The notes below the pieces were generated by a model. That model ran no database searches. It was given only the letters and a program-made list of their open reading frames with translations, and had not been told where the DNA came from. A program made the translations under genes and the position numbers. A stretch of DNA of 64,000 nt from Streptomyces sp. NBC_01255 (GTDB lineage: Bacteria > Actinomycetota > Actinomycetes > Streptomycetales > Streptomycetaceae), in NCBI RefSeq assembly GCF_036226445.1, contig NZ_CP108474.1:5766001-5830000 (forward strand), read 5' to 3'. Of this stretch, positions 52,458 to 61,796 are shown piece by piece (position 1 is the stretch's first letter; each line of letters begins with the position of its first letter).

Positions 52458-53891
52458 ATGCCCTCGACCACAACACGTCCCGTACTCAGTAAAGACGGTG
52501 GCACCGACAATCGCCCCGGACCGCTGCTCAGCGTGGTGCTGGCCGCCCAGTTCATGGCACTCCTCGACGTCTTCATCGTCAACGTCGCCGCCCCCACCAT
52601 CCGCGCCGAACTCTCCGCGTCCGGAGCCGGACTTCAGCTCGTCGTCGCCGGATACACCATCACCTACGCGGTGCTGCTCATCACCGGCGCACGCCTCGGC
52701 GACCTGCTCGGCCACCGCCGGATGTACCTCGGCGGCCTCGCCCTCTTCACCGCGGCCTCGCTGGCCTGCGGACTCGCCGCCGAAACCGGCCAGTTGATCG
52801 CCTTCCGGCTGGTCCAGGGCGCCGGCTCCGCCCTGATGATCCCGCAGGTGCTCAGCCTCATCCAACGGAACTTCACGGGCGAGAACCGGGTCAGGGCGCT
52901 CGGCGCCTACTCGGCGGTCCTGGCCACCGGCGCCGCCGCCGGCCAGGTCGTCGGCGGCGTCCTCGTCAGCGCCGACCTGTTCGGCGCCGGCTGGCGGCCG
53001 GTCTTCCTGGTCAACGTGCCGATCGGGCTCGCCCTGCTCGCCCTCGGCGCCCGGACCCTCCCGCGCGACGCCCCCACCGGGCCCGAGCGGGCCCGCGGCC
53101 TCGACCTGCCGGGACTGCTGCTCCTCGCGGCCGCCGTGTCCCTGCTGACCGTCCCCCTGGTCCTCGGGGAGGAGCAGGACTGGCCGCTGTGGTCATGGGT
53201 CTCGCTCGGCGGCTCCCTCGCGCTCCTCGCCGTGTTCGGCGCGTACGAAGCGGGCCTCGCCCGGCGCGGTGGCGCGCCCCTCATCGCCCCGCGCGTCCTG
53301 CGCGTTCCCGGCATGGGACGGGCGGTCCTCCGGATCGCCGTGGCGATGGGTGTCAACGCCGGGTTCCTGTTCACCCTCACCCTGCACCTGCAGGGCGGGC
53401 TCGGACACAGCGCCCTGCGCGCCGGACTCACCTTCGTTCCCGCCGCGGTCGCGTTCGGCGTCGTCGGACTGACCTGGCGGCGCTGGCCGGCCCGGACGCA
53501 ACGCGCGCTGATCCCGGGCGGATTCCTGCTCGCGGCCGCCGCCGCACTCGCCCTCGGCCTGTCCCTCGCGGACGGCGGCACGGGCGGCTGGGCGCTCTAC
53601 CCGGCCCTGTGCGGAGTGGGTGTGGGCATCGCGCTGGCCTTCAGCCCCGCCCTGACCGGCGCGCTGGCCACCGTACGGCCCGAGGACGCGGCCGATGCCA
53701 GCGGACTGCTCGCCACCGTCACCCAGCTCGGCCAGCTCATCGGAGTCGCCGTCTTCGGCACCGTCTTCCTGGGGCGCCTGACGACTACCGGAGCGCAGGG
53801 GTCCGCCGACGCGCTGTGGGCGACCACCCTCGCCCTGGCCGCCGCGGCGGTCGTGGGCGCCCTGTCCGGGCTGCCCCGGCGAGCGCGCTGA
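52458..53891 (+). CDS. DHA2 family MFS transporter (EmrB/QacA-like)
   Basis: Drug/proton antiporter of the 14-helix DHA2 family, 477 aa. Visible features are FMALLDVFIVNVAAPTI in helix 1, GARLGDLLGHRRMYL (motif A) and the GAGSALMIPQVLSLI segment (motif C region). ATG 52458 begins before the first helix; longer frames upstream are the antisense of the regulator promoter. It is divergent from the MmyB-like regulator, the usual layout for an inducible efflux pump. Substrate unknown. Confidence 0.93.
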   Translation: MPSTTTRPVLSKDGGTDNRPGPLLSVVLAAQFMALLDVFIVNVAAPTIRAELSASGAGLQLVVAGYTITYAVLLITGARLGDLLGHRRMYLGGLALFTAASLACGLAAETGQLIAFRLVQGAGSALMIPQVLSLIQRNFTGENRVRALGAYSAVLATGAAAGQVVGGVLVSADLFGAGWRPVFLVNVPIGLALLALGARTLPRDAPTGPERARGLDLPGLLLLAAAVSLLTVPLVLGEEQDWPLWSWVSLGGSLALLAVFGAYEAGLARRGGAPLIAPRVLRVPGMGRAVLRIAVAMGVNAGFLFTLTLHLQGGLGHSALRAGLTFVPAAVAFGVVGLTWRRWPARTQRALIPGGFLLAAAAALALGLSLADGGTGGWALYPALCGVGVGIALAFSPALTGALATVRPEDAADASGLLATVTQLGQLIGVAVFGTVFLGRLTTTGAQGSADALWATTLALAAAAVVGALSGLPRRAR

Positions 53892-53953
53892 CCCCCTTGC
53901 GGGGCCATGGCAGAATCGGACGGCCGGAGGGGGACGAGGATCCGGACGGGAGG

Positions 53954-54025
53954 GTGACCCAAGTGCTCGGCGACAACGGCAGGGTGTCCTATGGGTGCAC
54001 GGCCTGCGGCCACAGCTGGAGCTGA
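53954..54025 (+). CDS. Tiny CxxC peptide, possibly real
   Basis: A 23-codon frame (GTG 53954, or 20 codons from GTG 53963, which has GGGAGG at a better distance of 9 nt) encodes a product ending GRVSYGCTACGHSWS, a CxxCxH half zinc ribbon. The Shine-Dalgarno of the next gene (GGAG) lies in its last codons, so translation of the two would be coupled. Both proteins carry CxxC pairs. Too short for firm support by composition alone. Confidence 0.35.
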   Translation: MTQVLGDNGRVSYGCTACGHSWS

Positions 54026-54028
54026 CTG

Positions 54029-54262
54029 ATGGGTGCACACAGGCGGAAATGCGACTGGTGCGGCAGCGGTACGCCCATCGTGCGCGACATGGACCCCGTC
54101 AATCCCGAGTTCCAGTACTGGTGCGAGGAGTGCGCGCGGGCGCTGATCATAAAAGGCGACCCCATCGAGACGTACCGCGAGCTGGAAGGGGAGCCGATCT
54201 ACGGCCGGCTCCTCGACGAGCACTGCACCCTCAAGCGGTTCTACTCCTTCGCCAGAGCCTGA
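54029..54262 (+). CDS. Small zinc-ribbon protein
   Basis: Hypothetical protein of 77 aa with two CxxC pairs (CDWCGSG at about 8-14 and CEEC at about 32-35) separated by 20 residues, a zinc-ribbon pattern, followed by an acidic/helical C-terminus. ATG 54029 has GGAG 7 nt upstream. The 3' end overlaps the convergent GT87 gene by 22 nt. Function unknown; such ribbons often bind nucleic acid or a protein partner. Confidence 0.85.
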   Translation: MGAHRRKCDWCGSGTPIVRDMDPVNPEFQYWCEECARALIIKGDPIETYRELEGEPIYGRLLDEHCTLKRFYSFARA

Positions 54263-55473
54263 TCCCGGGCCTGACGCCGCTCCGCCAGTACGTACGCCAC
54301 GAGCAGGGCCGTCGCCGTCAGCGGATAGACGGCGGACAGCAGCATCTGGCCCGCGTTCTGGTCCAGTTCGGGACGGCCCGGGTCGTGCGGCACCCACCAC
54401 AGCGCGAACGACGTGAAGGCCACGGCCACCACACCGGTCACCGGCCACGCGCGCGTGGCGCGGTCCGCGAGCAGGATCAGCAGGGGCACGCACCAGACCC
54501 AGTGGTGGGACCAGGAGATCGGGCTGATCATCAGCGCCGTGAACGCGCAGATGATCACGGCCACCGCCTTGTCGCCGCGGACGGCGGCCCGTACCGCGAG
54601 GAACATCGCCGCACCGCCCATGACGGCGGCGGTCAGCACCCACCAGATGCCCGGGGAGTCCGTGTGCATCAGCCGGGCCAGGACGCCGCTGATGGACTGG
54701 TTCGCGGTCTCCTCGGCGAAGCCGACCCGGCCGGTCGCGAAGAGCGTCTCCGTCCAGAACTTATTCGAGTCCGCCGGCAGGGCCAGCGCCACGGCCAGCG
54801 TCGTCGCCAGGAACACCCCGGTCGCCGTCACTCCCGTGCGCAGCCACTGGTTCCAGCGGCGGTTCCGGCGCCACAGCAGCAGACCGGCGGCCAGCAGCAG
54901 GACCACGAAGAGCCCCGGTGTGAGCTTTACCGCTGTCGCGAGACCGATACCCAGACCGGCCCAGCGGCTGCCCTCGCGGCGCGTGAGGTCCCACAGGACC
55001 GCCACCGCTATGAGCAGGTTGATCTGGCCGTACCGCAGCGTCGTCCACACCGGCTCGCACCAGACCACGGCCGCGGCGACCAGCAGTGTCGTACGCCACA
55101 GGTCCGTCCGGGACAGCGCCGGGCGGACCAGCTGGAGCGACAGCTGGACCAGGGCGATCACCAGGAGCAGGTTCCCCGCGGTCGCGAGCGTCCGCATCAC
55201 GGGGACGCTCACCAAGGTCAGCGGGACGAACAGCAGGGCCGCGAACGGCGGATAGGTCATGGCGAGGTCCGCCGAGGTGGCGCGCATCGCGTAGAGGTCT
55301 CCGCCGGCCCGTACCGTCTCGCCCTCGGCCCGGTAGACCATCACGTCGAGCATGTTCACGTGGGCGAGGCGTTGTGCCACCCAGAAGGACACGAAGGAGA
55401 GCAGGCAGACAGCCGCGGCGGTGGCCAGGGGCCACGGCCGGGCGCGGGTTTTCGAGAGCACGGAGACGGACAC
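54241..55473 (-). CDS. GT87 family polyprenyl-phosphate mannosyltransferase
   Basis: GT-C membrane glycosyltransferase, 410 aa with about ten helices. The first outer loop has the acidic motif VNMLDVMVYRAEGETVRAGGDLY, and RYGQINLLIAVAVLWDL and ALMISPISWSHHWVW match GT87 (DUF2029) proteins, related to mycobacterial PimE. It would use polyprenyl-phosphate mannose to mannosylate lipids or proteins outside the membrane. GTG/ATG choice at 55473 places the first helix after a short basic N-terminus (SVSVLSKTRARPWP). It converges with the zinc-ribbon gene, overlapping 22 nt. Confidence 0.88.
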   Translation of the reverse strand: MSVSVLSKTRARPWPLATAAAVCLLSFVSFWVAQRLAHVNMLDVMVYRAEGETVRAGGDLYAMRATSADLAMTYPPFAALLFVPLTLVSVPVMRTLATAGNLLLVIALVQLSLQLVRPALSRTDLWRTTLLVAAAVVWCEPVWTTLRYGQINLLIAVAVLWDLTRREGSRWAGLGIGLATAVKLTPGLFVVLLLAAGLLLWRRNRRWNQWLRTGVTATGVFLATTLAVALALPADSNKFWTETLFATGRVGFAEETANQSISGVLARLMHTDSPGIWWVLTAAVMGGAAMFLAVRAAVRGDKAVAVIICAFTALMISPISWSHHWVWCVPLLILLADRATRAWPVTGVVAVAFTSFALWWVPHDPGRPELDQNAGQMLLSAVYPLTATALLVAYVLAERRQARDQALAKE

Positions 55474-55519
55474 AGTCGGCGACCCTACCGGGCAGGTCGG
55501 AGGGGGTCCGAGAATCGAT

Positions 55520-55549
55520 TTGGAGATCTGCCGGGGAGCCGGTTAATGT
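55520..55549 (+). promoter_or_regulatory. Promoter of the second tRNA-Ala gene
   Basis: TTGGAG (55520-55525), an 18-nt spacer and TAATGT (55544-55549), about 49 nt before the tRNA. Confidence 0.55.
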
Positions 55550-55597
55550 TCTGTCTGTCGCCGCGAGGGAAACCGAAACGGAGACGGAAAACAGCAA

Positions 55598-55670
55598 GGG
55601 GCTATAGCTCAGTTGGTAGAGCGCCTGCATGGCATGCAGGAGGTCAGGAGTTCAATTCTCCTTAGCTCCA
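55598..55670 (+). tRNA. tRNA-Ala (anticodon GGC), second identical copy
   Basis: Identical over 73 nt to the copy at 51382-51454, with the same anticodon loop ATGGCAT and no encoded CCA. Flanking sequences on both sides differ, so each copy has its own promoter and terminator. Confidence 0.97.
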
Positions 55671-55675
55671 CAGAA

Positions 55676-55712
55676 AAGAAGCGGGTCACCCGGATCGGGT
55701 GGCCCGCTTCTT
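55676..55712 (+). terminator. Terminator of the second tRNA-Ala gene
   Basis: AAGAAGCGGGTCACCC and GGGTGGCCCGCTTCTT form a 16-bp stem (one G-U) with a 5-nt loop. Confidence 0.85.
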
Positions 55713-55758
55713 CGTGTCCACGCGTGGAACTCCGGTGCGGCCCGCGCGGGCGCTGCGG

Positions 55759-55764
55759 TACCCT
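55759..55764 (+). promoter_or_regulatory. Candidate -10 box TACCCT of the leuS leader
   Basis: TACCCT ends 6 nt before the ATG of the 12-residue leader ORF, predicting a leaderless transcript that starts at or near that ATG. No strong -35 is visible. Confidence 0.5.
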
Positions 55765-55770
55765 GGCGCC

Positions 55771-55809
55771 ATGCGTGCCGTACGCCTCCTGCTTACCGAG
55801 CCGCGCTGA
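55771..55809 (+). CDS. Putative leucine leader peptide of leuS
   Basis: A 13-codon frame encoding MRAVRLLLTEPR and a TGA. It has three consecutive leucine codons (CTC CTG CTT at 55786-55794), CTT being rare in this GC-rich coding. It has no Shine-Dalgarno but lies 6 nt after a -10-like TACCCT, so it would be read from the 5' end of the transcript. It is followed by base-pairing segments and an intrinsic terminator, then leuS. I recall a near-identical short peptide annotated in other streptomycetes. The likely role is ribosome-mediated sensing of charged tRNA-Leu. Confidence 0.7.
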   Translation: MRAVRLLLTEPR

Positions 55810-55869
55810 TCAGTCCCGGCGCATGACCGTCGTCCCGTCGACCGTCATCCCGTCGGAGTCGGCGCGGCT
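55799..55869 (+). promoter_or_regulatory. Long-range stem of the leuS leader
   Basis: AGCCGCGCUGAU (55799-55810), which spans the leader stop codon, pairs with GUCGGCGCGGCU (55858-55869): 12 bp with two G-U pairs. The 3' strand ends exactly where the terminator hairpin begins, so the two could stack or compete with other folds depending on ribosome position. Confidence 0.5.
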
Positions 55870-55894
55870 TCCCCTCCTGTGCGAGGGGATTTTT
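55870..55894 (+). terminator. U-tailed terminator (attenuator) before leuS
   Basis: UCCCCUC and GAGGGGA form a 7-bp stem with loop CUGUGC, directly followed by UUUUU. It lies between the leader ORF and leuS, 56 nt before the leuS ATG, where a terminator would only make sense as a conditional one. Few hairpins in this window have a real U-tract. Confidence 0.75.
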
Positions 55895-55950
55895 CATTTA
55901 GCGGCAGTTCGTGGCAGTGGGCAGAGACGATCGATGGAGCTTCAAGGACC

Positions 55951-58830
<2,880 letters not shown>

Positions 58831-58833
<3 letters not shown>

Positions 58834-58885
58834 CGGCTGACGGCTGACGGCTGACGGCTGACGGCTGACGTCTGACGTCAGACGG
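58831..58885 (+). repeat. CGGCTGA tandem repeat starting at the leuS stop, ending in a palindrome
   Basis: From the leuS TGA, five perfect CGGCTGA units (58834-58868) are followed by CGTCTGA and CGTCAGA. The last two form a perfect 16-bp palindrome CGTCTGACGTCAGACG (58869-58884). Because the unit is 7 bp, TGA occurs in all three frames. Confidence 0.9.
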
Positions 58886-59007
58886 AGGTATGGGGGGTTT
58901 CCCCTACGGGCAGGTTAGGGGTTCCGATGGAACCACTGGCCTGCCCGTTCCGTTTACGGTGGAGGGACCACAGTCGTGGGGACTCGACGGATGCCGGAGG
59001 GGCGGAC

Positions 59008-59715
59008 ATGGAAGCCGCGATTATCACGATCATGGCGCTGCTCTTCTTCGCCTTCGTGGCGCTCGGGGTCTACGCCACCGTGAAGGTGGCCAAGGCGGCC
59101 AAGCGCGGGGTGGACCGCACCCTGGACCAGGCGCGGCGCACGGTGGAGGACACCACGCTGCGGGCCAAGAGCTTCGGCCAGGCCGGGGCCGCGAGCGAGC
59201 TGGCCCGGCTGCGGCTCTCGCTGCGCACCTCGATGCGGGCCACGCAGGAGGCGTTGCAGGCGGGCGTCGGCGAGGACGCCTCGCTGAAGGAGTCGCTGGA
59301 CCTGTTCCACCGGCTCAGCGCGCACGGGCTCGAACTGGACGAGGACCTCAAGCGCATGGAGCGGGAGCCGGACAAGGCCTATGTGGCCGGACAGCTTTCC
59401 GACCTCGCGCGGCGGACGGAGCAGATCACGGGGTCGGCCGACGCGCTGCGCCGGGCCGCCCGGGACCGGGCGCTGAAGTTCGCCGAGGACGACCTGTCGT
59501 CGCTGAGCGCCCAGATCGACGTCGAGGCGGGCGCCCTGCGTCACTGGGACGGCCCGGAGACGGCGCCGGAGTCGGGTGCCGCGGAGGCGTGGGGGAGCCC
59601 CGCCGGGACGGCGGGTCCGCAGGTCGGGGACGAGCCGCCCGCGATCACGGCGCGTGATCCCCGGCGCACGGCCTACCCGTGGGAGAAGTCGGCCCGCCCG
59701 GAGACCACTACCTGA
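59008..59715 (+). CDS. Membrane-anchored coiled-coil protein of unknown function
   Basis: Conserved hypothetical protein, 235 aa. One N-terminal membrane helix (MEAAIITIMALLFFAFVALG) is followed by a long charged helical region (about 25-180) with heptad-like spacing (KRGVDRTLDQARRTVEDTT, SELARLRLSLRTSMRATQE) and a disordered C-terminus ending AYPWEKSARPETTT. ATG 59008 has GGAGGGG 6 nt upstream; an in-frame ATG at 58927 lacks one. It looks like an anchored scaffold or septum-type protein, but no family is recognised. The stop lies inside a CCTGA tandem repeat. Confidence 0.82.
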   Translation: MEAAIITIMALLFFAFVALGVYATVKVAKAAKRGVDRTLDQARRTVEDTTLRAKSFGQAGAASELARLRLSLRTSMRATQEALQAGVGEDASLKESLDLFHRLSAHGLELDEDLKRMEREPDKAYVAGQLSDLARRTEQITGSADALRRAARDRALKFAEDDLSSLSAQIDVEAGALRHWDGPETAPESGAAEAWGSPAGTAGPQVGDEPPAITARDPRRTAYPWEKSARPETTT

Positions 59716-59737
59716 CCTGACCTGACCTGACCTGACC
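59711..59737 (+). repeat. CCTGA tandem repeat carrying the stop codon
   Basis: Five CCTGA units (59711-59735) plus CC. The TGA of the first unit is the stop of the gene at 59008; the 5-bp period places TGA in every frame. Confidence 0.9.
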
Positions 59738-59802
59738 GTGCCGGGAGGGACGTGGGGGACGTCCGGCGGGGGGCCGGGCTGCCGCGCCGGGGCTTCGACG
59801 GG

Positions 59803-59808
59803 TAACCT
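59803..59808 (+). promoter_or_regulatory. Candidate -10 box TAACCT of degV
   Basis: TAACCT ends 7 nt before the degV ATG at 59816. Confidence 0.4.
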
Positions 59809-59815
59809 CCCGCTC

Positions 59816-60661
59816 ATGTCCCGGCATGTCGCGATCGTCACCGATTCCACGGCCTACCTGCCACCTCAGACGAGGGAGCGGCACGCCATCACGACGGTCC
59901 CGCTGACCGTCGTCATCGGCGACCGCGCGCTGGAGGAGGGCACCGAGATCTCGGCCCGGTCGCTCGCCGAGGCCCTCCAGAAGCGGCGGCCCGTCACCAC
60001 CTCGCGACCGAGCCCCGAGGTCTTCGCTGCGGCCTACCGCGAGGCGGCGGAGGCGGGGGCGCGGGGAGTCGTCTCGCTCCATCTGTCCGCCGAGGTCTCC
60101 GGGACGTACGACGCCGCCGTGCTCGCGGCGAAGGACGCCCCCGTGCCGGTGCGCGTGGTGGACACCCGCATGGTCGGCATGGCGCTGGGCTTCTGCGCCC
60201 TGGCAGCGGCGGAGGTCGCGGAGGCGGGCGGCTCTCTCGACGAGGTGGTCGCGGCGGCGGAGAAGCGCGTCGCGGGAACCTCCGCATACTTCTACGTCGA
60301 CACGCTCGACTATCTGCGCCGGGGCGGGCGCATCGGCGCCGCGCAGGCGCTGCTCGGCTCCGCGCTCGCGGTGAAGCCGCTCCTGGAACTCGACGGCGGC
60401 CGGATCGAGCTGCGGGAGAAGGTGCGGACGGCCTCGAAGGCCATCGCACGCCTGGAAGAGATCGCCGTGGAACGGGCCGGCTCCGGTGCCGTCGACATCG
60501 CCGTGCACCACCTCTCCGCGCCGGAACGGGCCACCGTGCTGGCCGACCGGCTCAGGGAGCGGATCCCCGGGATCGGGGAACTCCACGTCAGCGAGGTGGG
60601 GGCGGTCATCGGCGCGCACACGGGCCCGGGGCTGCTCGCGGTCGTCGTCTCGCCGCGCTGA
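59816..60661 (+). CDS. DegV family fatty-acid-binding protein
   Basis: Cytosolic fatty-acid-binding protein of the DegV/FakB fold, 281 aa. It has VAIVTDSTAYLP at the start, the lipid-binding TSRPSPEVF and LHLSAEVSGTYDAA, and the family-conserved DTLDYLRRGGRIG. In Firmicutes such proteins present fatty acids to the kinase FakA; in Streptomyces the partner is less clear. ATG 59816 is chosen over an upstream in-frame ATG at 59738 because the family starts here and a -10-like box lies 7 nt upstream. Confidence 0.92.
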   Translation: MSRHVAIVTDSTAYLPPQTRERHAITTVPLTVVIGDRALEEGTEISARSLAEALQKRRPVTTSRPSPEVFAAAYREAAEAGARGVVSLHLSAEVSGTYDAAVLAAKDAPVPVRVVDTRMVGMALGFCALAAAEVAEAGGSLDEVVAAAEKRVAGTSAYFYVDTLDYLRRGGRIGAAQALLGSALAVKPLLELDGGRIELREKVRTASKAIARLEEIAVERAGSGAVDIAVHHLSAPERATVLADRLRERIPGIGELHVSEVGAVIGAHTGPGLLAVVVSPR

Positions 60662-60744
60662 GCGTCCTCGCCTCCCCGTACGAGTGACGGAGATATCCAC
60701 AACCGGAGTCTTTTCCACGGGCCTTGGGTGAGTCCCGCACGGGG

Positions 60745-60771
60745 TGCTCGTGATCTCTACCGTCACGAGCA
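60745..60771 (+). promoter_or_regulatory. Inverted repeat overlapping the comEA start
   Basis: TGCTCGTGA (60745-60753) and TCACGAGCA (60763-60771) are perfect 9-bp arms around TCTCTACCG; the 3' arm ends in the A of the ATG at 60771. It could be an operator or a hairpin hiding the start. Confidence 0.45.
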
Positions 60772-61796
60772 TGGCACTTCGTACACGTATCGCATCGATC
60801 ACCACCGGAGTCGCGGACAGGCCGGGGGCTCCCACGAGCGGGCCCGGGAGGGCGCCGGGTTCGGACGGGCGCAGCCGTCCCGGAGGGCGCGGAGCGCCTC
60901 CTGGGCGGGCTCGGAGGCGCACCCGGGTGCGTCGGGTCTCCGAGGTGCCCGGAGCCGTCGTGCGGCGGCGGGGGGACGCCCTGTTCCCGCCGGTGGCACA
61001 GCCGGCGCCGCCGGTGCCGGCTGCGGGGCGGCCTGAGACGCCGGAGGCGCCGGAGCGTGGTTCTCCGACGCGGGCGCGGGAGCGGCTGGCGGCGGCGTTA
61101 CGGGAGCGGACTCCGCTGTGGGTGCAGACGCGGTGCGGGCTCGAACCGAGGGCGCTGGCCGCGCTGACCGTGATTCTGCTCGTGGCCGCGGGCCTCGCCG
61201 GCGGGTACTTCTGGACGGGGCGGCCGGAGCAGGTACGGGCCCCCGAGATCGTCCGCGCCGTCCCAGCGGCGGCCACGCCCGCCACAGCCACAGCCACAGC
61301 CACAGCCGTGGCACGGGCCGGGCCCGGGAGCGAGCCGGGTCCCGGGCCCGGAGCGGGTGGGGCGAAGGTGGTCGTCGACGTCGGCGGCAAGGTGCGCAGG
61401 CCCGGAGTGCTGACCCTGCCCGCAGGCTCGCGGGTGACGGACGCACTGAGGGCCGCGGGCGGGGCGGAACCCGGGGCCGATCTCACCGGGATCAACCGGG
61501 CCCGCGTCCTCATGGACGGCGAGCAGGTCCTGGTCGGGCTGCCAGGGATGCCGGGGCTGCCGGTCGGCGGCTCCGGTCCCGGCTCCGGGACCGGTGGGCC
61601 GGGGCCGCCGTTGAGTCTCAACGCGGCCACCGTGGAACAGCTCGACACCCTGCCCGGCGTCGGTCCTGTCCTCGCCCGGCACATCGTGGACCATCGCACG
61701 GAGCAGGGCGGCTTCCGGTCGGTGGCCGAGCTACGGGAGGTCAACGGCATCGGGGAGCGTCGGTTCGCCGACCTCGAACCGCTGGTCCGGCCGTGA
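60771..61796 (+). CDS. comEA: ComEA-like helix-hairpin-helix DNA-binding protein
   Basis: Membrane-anchored DNA receptor of competence-type uptake. The 341-aa protein has a basic, Pro/Arg-rich cytosolic N-terminus (about 1-125), one membrane helix (about 128-148, ALAALTVILLVAAGLAGGYF), an outer linker, an SLBB-type domain (VVVDVGGKVRRPGVLTLPAG) and a C-terminal helix-hairpin-helix domain (SLNAATVEQLDTLPGVGPVL and EVNGIGERRFADLEPL). ATG 60771 is one choice; GTG 60744 is in frame and would include the inverted repeat. An ATATATATAT-like Ala/Thr repeat precedes the linker. It overlaps comEC by 4 nt. Confidence 0.9.
   Translation: MALRTRIASITTGVADRPGAPTSGPGRAPGSDGRSRPGGRGAPPGRARRRTRVRRVSEVPGAVVRRRGDALFPPVAQPAPPVPAAGRPETPEAPERGSPTRARERLAAALRERTPLWVQTRCGLEPRALAALTVILLVAAGLAGGYFWTGRPEQVRAPEIVRAVPAAATPATATATATAVARAGPGSEPGPGPGAGGAKVVVDVGGKVRRPGVLTLPAGSRVTDALRAAGGAEPGADLTGINRARVLMDGEQVLVGLPGMPGLPVGGSGPGSGTGGPGPPLSLNAATVEQLDTLPGVGPVLARHIVDHRTEQGGFRSVAELREVNGIGERRFADLEPLVRP

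Noticed and set aside
51455..55597. Integrative element between the two tRNA-Ala genes
   Set aside because: No integrase, excisionase or replication gene, and both tRNAs are complete rather than one being a 3' fragment as in site-specific integration.
55771..55950. T-box riboswitch before leuS
   Set aside because: No T-box core (AGGGUGGNACCGCG) and no stem I-type structure; the short ORF with Leu codons explains the layout better.
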